A DNA stretch of 10,428 nt from Euperipatoides rowelli (taxonomy: Eukaryota > Onychophora > Udeonychophora > Euonychophora > Peripatopsidae), in the NCBI GenBank assembly GCA_003024985.2, contig PXIH01S0001714.1; one strand, given 5' to 3'. Below the pieces are notes generated by a model that did no database searches, was not told where the DNA came from, and worked only from the letters and a program-made list of their open reading frames with translations. Of this stretch, positions 7,070 through 10,428 are shown one piece after another (the stretch's first letter is position 1; each line of letters starts with the position of its first letter). The translations under genes and the position numbers were made by a program.

Positions 7070-7672
7070 GATGTCATAATTAGTAAACGTATTATCTAAG
7101 TTAGTGATTATTACGTGTAGAAAATAGAGAGTTCTAGGGTAGAGATTATAAGTAGATAATATGTTAGAAAAGTAAAGGGATATTTCATCATTACTAATTT
7201 TGAAAGGATTATAATTTGGAATATTAAAATCACCTAACACAATGAATCTAGAGTTTTTAACATATTTTACAAAAATCATACCAAGTTCATCGGCCAGCAG
7301 CTCTAAAGCATTAACAGATATAGGTGGGGGAAAGTAAACCATTGAGATAAACAGTGAATCTCTAGACAGATTTATTTTAGTACAAACAAATTCTAAAGAT
7401 GTCGAACATTGAACCAGAGATGACTTAATTTTTGGAGAAACAAGCAATGCAATTCCACCCCAACCAGAACTGCGATCTCTACGATAAACCTGATAGGTGT
7501 CAAAGATCATAGAATCACTAATATCAGGTTTTAACCAGGTCTCCGTGAGAGCATAAACATAGAATTCTTGAGTAGCCAAGCAGAAGTGCAAGAAGCTAAT
7601 GTCTTTCCACAAACTCCTTACATTTTGATAATAAATGTTGTTTTTATTTTGTGCTAAGTTTATTTTTAATGG
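7070..7672 (-). pseudogene. LINE ORF2, N-terminal APE-type endonuclease
   Basis: The region opens directly after the ORF1 stop with IYYQNVRSL, the usual start of the endonuclease domain. It continues with ALTETWL (catalytic Glu at 7541-7543), VYRRDRSS, GGIALLV and GDFNIP (Asp and Asn within 7223-7234). These are the ordered motifs of the exonuclease-endonuclease-phosphatase fold in Jockey/CR1 LINEs, which nicks genomic DNA to prime reverse transcription. The frame is open from 7672 to the LTR junction. The final SDH motif is at 2608-2616, beyond the inserted LTR element. No in-frame ATG precedes the conserved start, so the original initiation codon is unclear. Confidence 0.9.
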
Positions 7673-8755
7673 CTATTGGGATGACTGAGCAAAAGTTTTA
7701 GCACCAGAAGTAGTACCAGCAGGCAAGGTAGATCTTGGAACACTCCCTTTGAAAATAGCTACATCTTCATCATCCTTGCGACAAATATCAAGTTCAGTTC
7801 TAAGTTACCTGTAGGTTTCTCTTTCAGTTGGTGATCGGTTTAAACTCACACCAACACCTCGAAGCTCCAACAATGCTGAAGACTTTAACAAGTTAGAACG
7901 CCAAAAAAGTTCCATTTTGCAGATTTCTCACCAAAGACAAGGACAAGAGGTCTAATTTTATCTTGAGCTAGTCATCCTATTCTAAAATATTTTGTGACAT
8001 CGAGAACACCCGAGAGTCCAAATAGTCACCTCAATTCCGCTAGTACTGGTTCATAAAGTATAATATTAAATTTTCTAGATCTTTCTATTTCTAGTCTATT
8101 GACAACACTAATAATTGTTGTTTCTTGAGTAGACAGAATTTGTTGTATACTAGTTTTAAGATCAGAAATATCACTTACTAAAGATCCTGAAGGCTAATGG
8201 AGAGATCATTCAAAGCAGACTGTTGTTCAATCAAAAGTAGTCCATCACCAAAGACCTTTATATCCGAGCGGTCAATGGCATTTAAACTAGAGGATTCCAA
8301 GGCACACAGTTTATCCTTAATTATTGTATTATCTGCCTCGATATCAGAAAGTGTGTTTGTCTTGCCTATCCAATAGCAATAGTGTAGCGAGAGTGGAAAC
8401 AACATCGTCAATTTTCCTCCCACTACCAAATAACAAGTTCAAATTATCCGTTAGTTTAACTAATCCAATCTCCAGAGCCTTAATTTTAGAATCATGTTCT
8501 TCAAATAAATCATTAACTCTGTTGTTACTAATCGTAATAGATTTTAAATCATCGCCAAAGATAGACATACGATCAAGGATTACATTTTTAGGATCACAAA
8601 AAAAAACAATTCATAAGAATTTTTTTGTTTTTTAGCAAAAGTTCAAACTCCAAAGGCTTCAGATTGGAGCATTCTTCATGTGTCCACTTATTGCAAGAAT
8701 CACAATTAATTGAAGACTGTGTATTATCATCACTAAGAGAATCACAAGCACCGCA
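7673..8755 (-). pseudogene. LINE ORF1: PHD finger, coiled coil and nucleic-acid-binding C-terminus
   Basis: This is ORF1 of the LINE, whose product normally binds element RNA. In order: a C4HC3 PHD-finger pattern at 8596-8755 (CGAC, CDSCNKWTHEEC, then NC...C); leucine-rich heptad-like sequence over about 8170-8570 (for example KIKALEIGLVKLTDNLNLL and IEQQSALNDLSISL), suggesting a coiled coil; then RLEIERSRKFNIILYE near 8050-8100 and KIRPLVLVF near 7945. The end carries SLNRSPTERETYR and LRTELDICRK. The last part resembles the C-terminal domain of many LINE ORF1 and baculovirus FP25-like proteins. It ends at TAG 7673-7675. Frames change at an A9 run (8598-8606), near 8365-8400, near 8175-8185 and at an A6 run (7903-7908). 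Stops lie at 8026-8028, 7972-7974 and 7805-7807. The N-terminus is uncertain: a candidate ATG at 8800-8802 is in another frame. Confidence 0.8.
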
Positions 8756-9560
8756 TTAAAACAGGCCTGGATTAGTTTCGATTCACCAGACAACATGAGC
8801 ATCAACAACAAAACCAGTATATTAATGCATTTAGAATCTGATATCAAAATTTTGAGGTCAATAAGTATAAACTTATTTTTATGATTTATAAATAGAATCT
8901 AAAGACTAGAACTCTTTTCATATAAATAAAATAAAACAACAGTTCCAAGAATAAATTACCAAAAATGATAGGGCTTTGGTTATTGACATCGTTAATATTG
9001 ACGTGACGCCAACGTTAGAACTACTGAATCTAACTGTAGATATAAGCAGTTTATTATTATAAAGAATAATTCCAAAAGTAATGAGCAACTTATAGATGAA
9101 TTTAAAAGCATGATAATCTATAATCAAATAAAATAAACGCAAGATAGTTAAGATGGCTAAAAAATGTTTGAGAAATTTGCAAATAGGCCTGAAGTAAACC
9201 GTTATTCTCTCAAGTATTCAGCAATGTGATAAATTGCAACACAATCACTCACACAAATCGTACTGAATCCAGACAATCCTACTCTCATAGAAATGCAAAT
9301 AACTTCACATCAATAGTGCCCTAATTCTTCAATTTGGTCAATATTTTGTAGTCATCCAAAGAAAAATGATTATAAATTATTTGAAAAAAAAAAAACATAT
9401 TACTCAATCAGCACTAAAAGAGCAGCCATTAACCAAAGAACCACCTTGTTGAGAGAAAGACCCTCTAAATAGCAGACTTTTAATTAACTTTACCGTAACT
9501 TATCACTGTGAAACTACCTTAATACTTCATTTTTATATTTTTAGTGAGAAGGATAGGAAA
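8756..9560. other. noncoding AT-rich DNA, possibly LINE 5' UTR then flank
   Basis: No credible gene was seen. Short open frames here have no recognisable motifs and biased hydrophobic composition, as expected for AT-rich noncoding DNA. The first few hundred bases next to ORF1 are the likely 5' UTR of the LINE. The only less AT-rich patch is around 8995-9020 (contains TGACGTGACGCC), which could belong to an internal promoter. That is a guess. No target-site duplication delimiting the LINE was found. Confidence 0.5.
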
Positions 9561-9573
9561 GGGGGGGGGGGGG
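9561..9573. repeat. homopolymer G13 tract
   Basis: Thirteen consecutive G bases follow GGATAGGAAA and precede TGAGGGAAG, within a wider purine-rich plus-strand stretch at about 9546-9593. It is a striking feature in such AT-rich DNA. Its exact length is unreliable by most sequencing chemistries. Confidence 0.95.
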
Positions 9574-10060
9574 TGAGGGAAGAAGTGAGGTGAGCTATTA
9601 CATGGCATCGCCAGCCTGAACCTTATAAAAAGGATGGGTTGTTACTTTACTTAGACATGCATCCAATTTTCTAGTAATGTTCAAAAACGAGGATGCATCT
9701 TTAGTTGACTAGAGCAAAGTAACATAGGGTTTTTAAAAAAAAAAAAGAAATGTTGAAAGGATTACTTAAAAATAATAAATGCCTAATCTCAAGAGTATTT
9801 AAGTAGTAGGCTAATTCTCAGAACTTTTTTTGGAGTATGTCAAACACGATGATTATTATCAAACTCCAAATGTAATGGTGCTTTATTACTAAAAGAGTAG
9901 ACATAAAATACGGACACTTCATTAACAATAGACCAAAAGTCTTTAGCGAAAACCAAGAAATATTTAGCAGCAAAAGAAAAATTGCTAACGAGGACAATAA
10001 CAATTATAACCAACTGATTACAATTTTAATGAGTTAATTAACCTCTGAGGAAGACATCTA

Positions 10061-10079
10061 CACACACACAAAAAAAAAG
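10061..10079. repeat. CA dinucleotide run followed by poly-A
   Basis: Five CA units are followed directly by nine A bases. This is a simple-sequence repeat, possibly the worn tail of a retroposed sequence, but no body of a SINE or LINE was recognised next to it. Confidence 0.8.
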
Positions 10080-10113
10080 ATCATTAGTATAAATAAAATG
10101 AACATTTTAATAA

Positions 10114-10159
10114 AATTTCACTGCAATATTTTTTTTTTATAAAAAAATATAGTGAAATT
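10114..10159. repeat. imperfect inverted repeat (hairpin)
   Basis: The arms AATTTCACT (10114-10122) and AGTGAAATT (10151-10159) pair perfectly. Inside, after a three-base bulge (GCA), ATATTTTTTT (10126-10135) pairs with AAAAAAATAT (10141-10150), leaving a five-base loop. That makes 19 paired bases. It might be a fossil of a small inverted-repeat element or a chance fold in AT-rich DNA. Confidence 0.75.
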
Positions 10160-10428
10160 GGTCTATCTCCAAAATCGAAAATTCAAATCAATCAAACTAC
10201 AGTACCATATTTCATTATTTCCCTTCAGATTATAATGAAAGATTTCTTTCGTTTTCCCCAATTGAAGTATTGTGTTGCAGTTTGCAAACATCTGGTGTGG
10301 AGTATTGATTTTGATTTGATATTATTAAATTATTCATTAGCTCAGAAACAGATGATGAAAAAAAGAACAAAACCTAGTTTTAAAGAAAATATCTAATTAT
10401 AGTAATTGATATGTTTTATAAATATTAT

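Larger units (their letters stand above)
447..8755 (-). mobile_element. degenerate CR1/Jockey-type LINE split by the LTR element
   Basis: All pieces outside 2647-7064 fall in one order on the minus strand: ORF1, endonuclease, linker, reverse transcriptase, C-terminal tail. Subtracting the 4,418-bp insertion and one duplicated GTATT leaves about 3.9 kb from the PHD finger to the ORF2 end, normal for a full-length two-ORF LINE. Clade assignment between CR1 and Jockey is not secure from motifs alone. Extents here are those of recognisable coding; the 5' and 3' UTRs probably extend into 8756-9100 and 1-446. Confidence 0.85.
9574..10428. other. AT-rich noncoding flank
   Basis: No coding, RNA gene or element end was recognised. 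It holds a TATA-like TATAAAAA at 9624-9631 and an 8-bp inverted repeat, ATGCATCC (9657-9664) with GGATGCAT (9691-9698). It also holds a CA5 run followed by A-rich sequence at 10061-10079 and the hairpin at 10114-10159. None of these has an assigned function. Confidence 0.6.

Noticed and set aside
8324-8635. Plus-strand open frame of 103 codons
   Set aside because: It is antisense to the LINE ORF1 coiled-coil region, and serine/leucine-rich composition is expected from that complement.
8659-8847. Minus-strand open frame of 62 codons, hydrophobic
   Set aside because: It overlaps the PHD-finger coding of ORF1 in a different frame; the cysteine spacing supports the other frame.
8918-9142. Minus-strand open frame of 74 codons resembling a membrane protein
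   Set aside because: The hydrophobic residues follow from AT-rich codons. No family motif or supporting context was found.
9624-9631. TATAAAAA as a promoter on the plus strand
   Set aside because: No gene or transcript follows it within the window, and such matches are frequent in AT-rich DNA.
9818-10003. Minus-strand open frame of 61 codons
   Set aside because: It is short and leucine-rich from AT-rich DNA, with no recognisable domain.

Overview
The window is AT-rich eukaryotic DNA made mostly of transposable elements. No cellular protein gene, tRNA or rRNA was recognised. The families present, an animal-type Ty3/gypsy LTR retrotransposon and a CR1/Jockey-type LINE, point to a metazoan and most plausibly an arthropod. 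That assignment is an inference; nothing in the sequence fixes the species. Nearly all coding sequence is on the minus strand. Scattered N bases at 697-758 show locally poor sequence quality.

Layout. From 1 to 446 lies AT-rich DNA with two tandem copies of a unit of about 170 bp, probably the 3' untranslated end of the LINE. From about 447 to about 8755, read right to left, is one degenerate LINE. ORF1 (PHD finger, coiled coil, basic C-terminal domain) occupies about 7673-8755. ORF2 (endonuclease, then reverse transcriptase) occupies about 447-7672. The LINE carries many frameshifts and several stop codons.

ORF2 is split inside its endonuclease domain by a complete 4,418-bp LTR retrotransposon at 2647-7064, also on the minus strand. 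Its 175-bp LTRs differ at one base (2654 against 6897) and it is flanked by the 5-bp direct repeat GTATT (2642-2646 and 7065-7069). Next to the LTRs are a primer binding site and a polypurine tract. Inside is one gag-pol gene coding, in order, for Gag with zinc knuckles, an aspartic protease, reverse transcriptase, RNase H and integrase, with no envelope gene. The gene is broken by two single-base frame changes (near 6601 and 3404) and one in-frame TGA at 4919-4921. The protein motifs resemble the Mag/K02A2.6-like branch of Ty3/gypsy.

Right of the LINE, 8756-10428 is AT-rich noncoding DNA with a G13 tract, a short CA repeat and a hairpin. It may begin with the LINE's 5' untranslated region. 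History inferred from the nesting: the LINE inserted first and decayed, then the LTR element landed in it recently. The near-identical LTRs sit oddly with the broken gag-pol. Either the copy was defective when mobilised, or some breaks are sequence errors.
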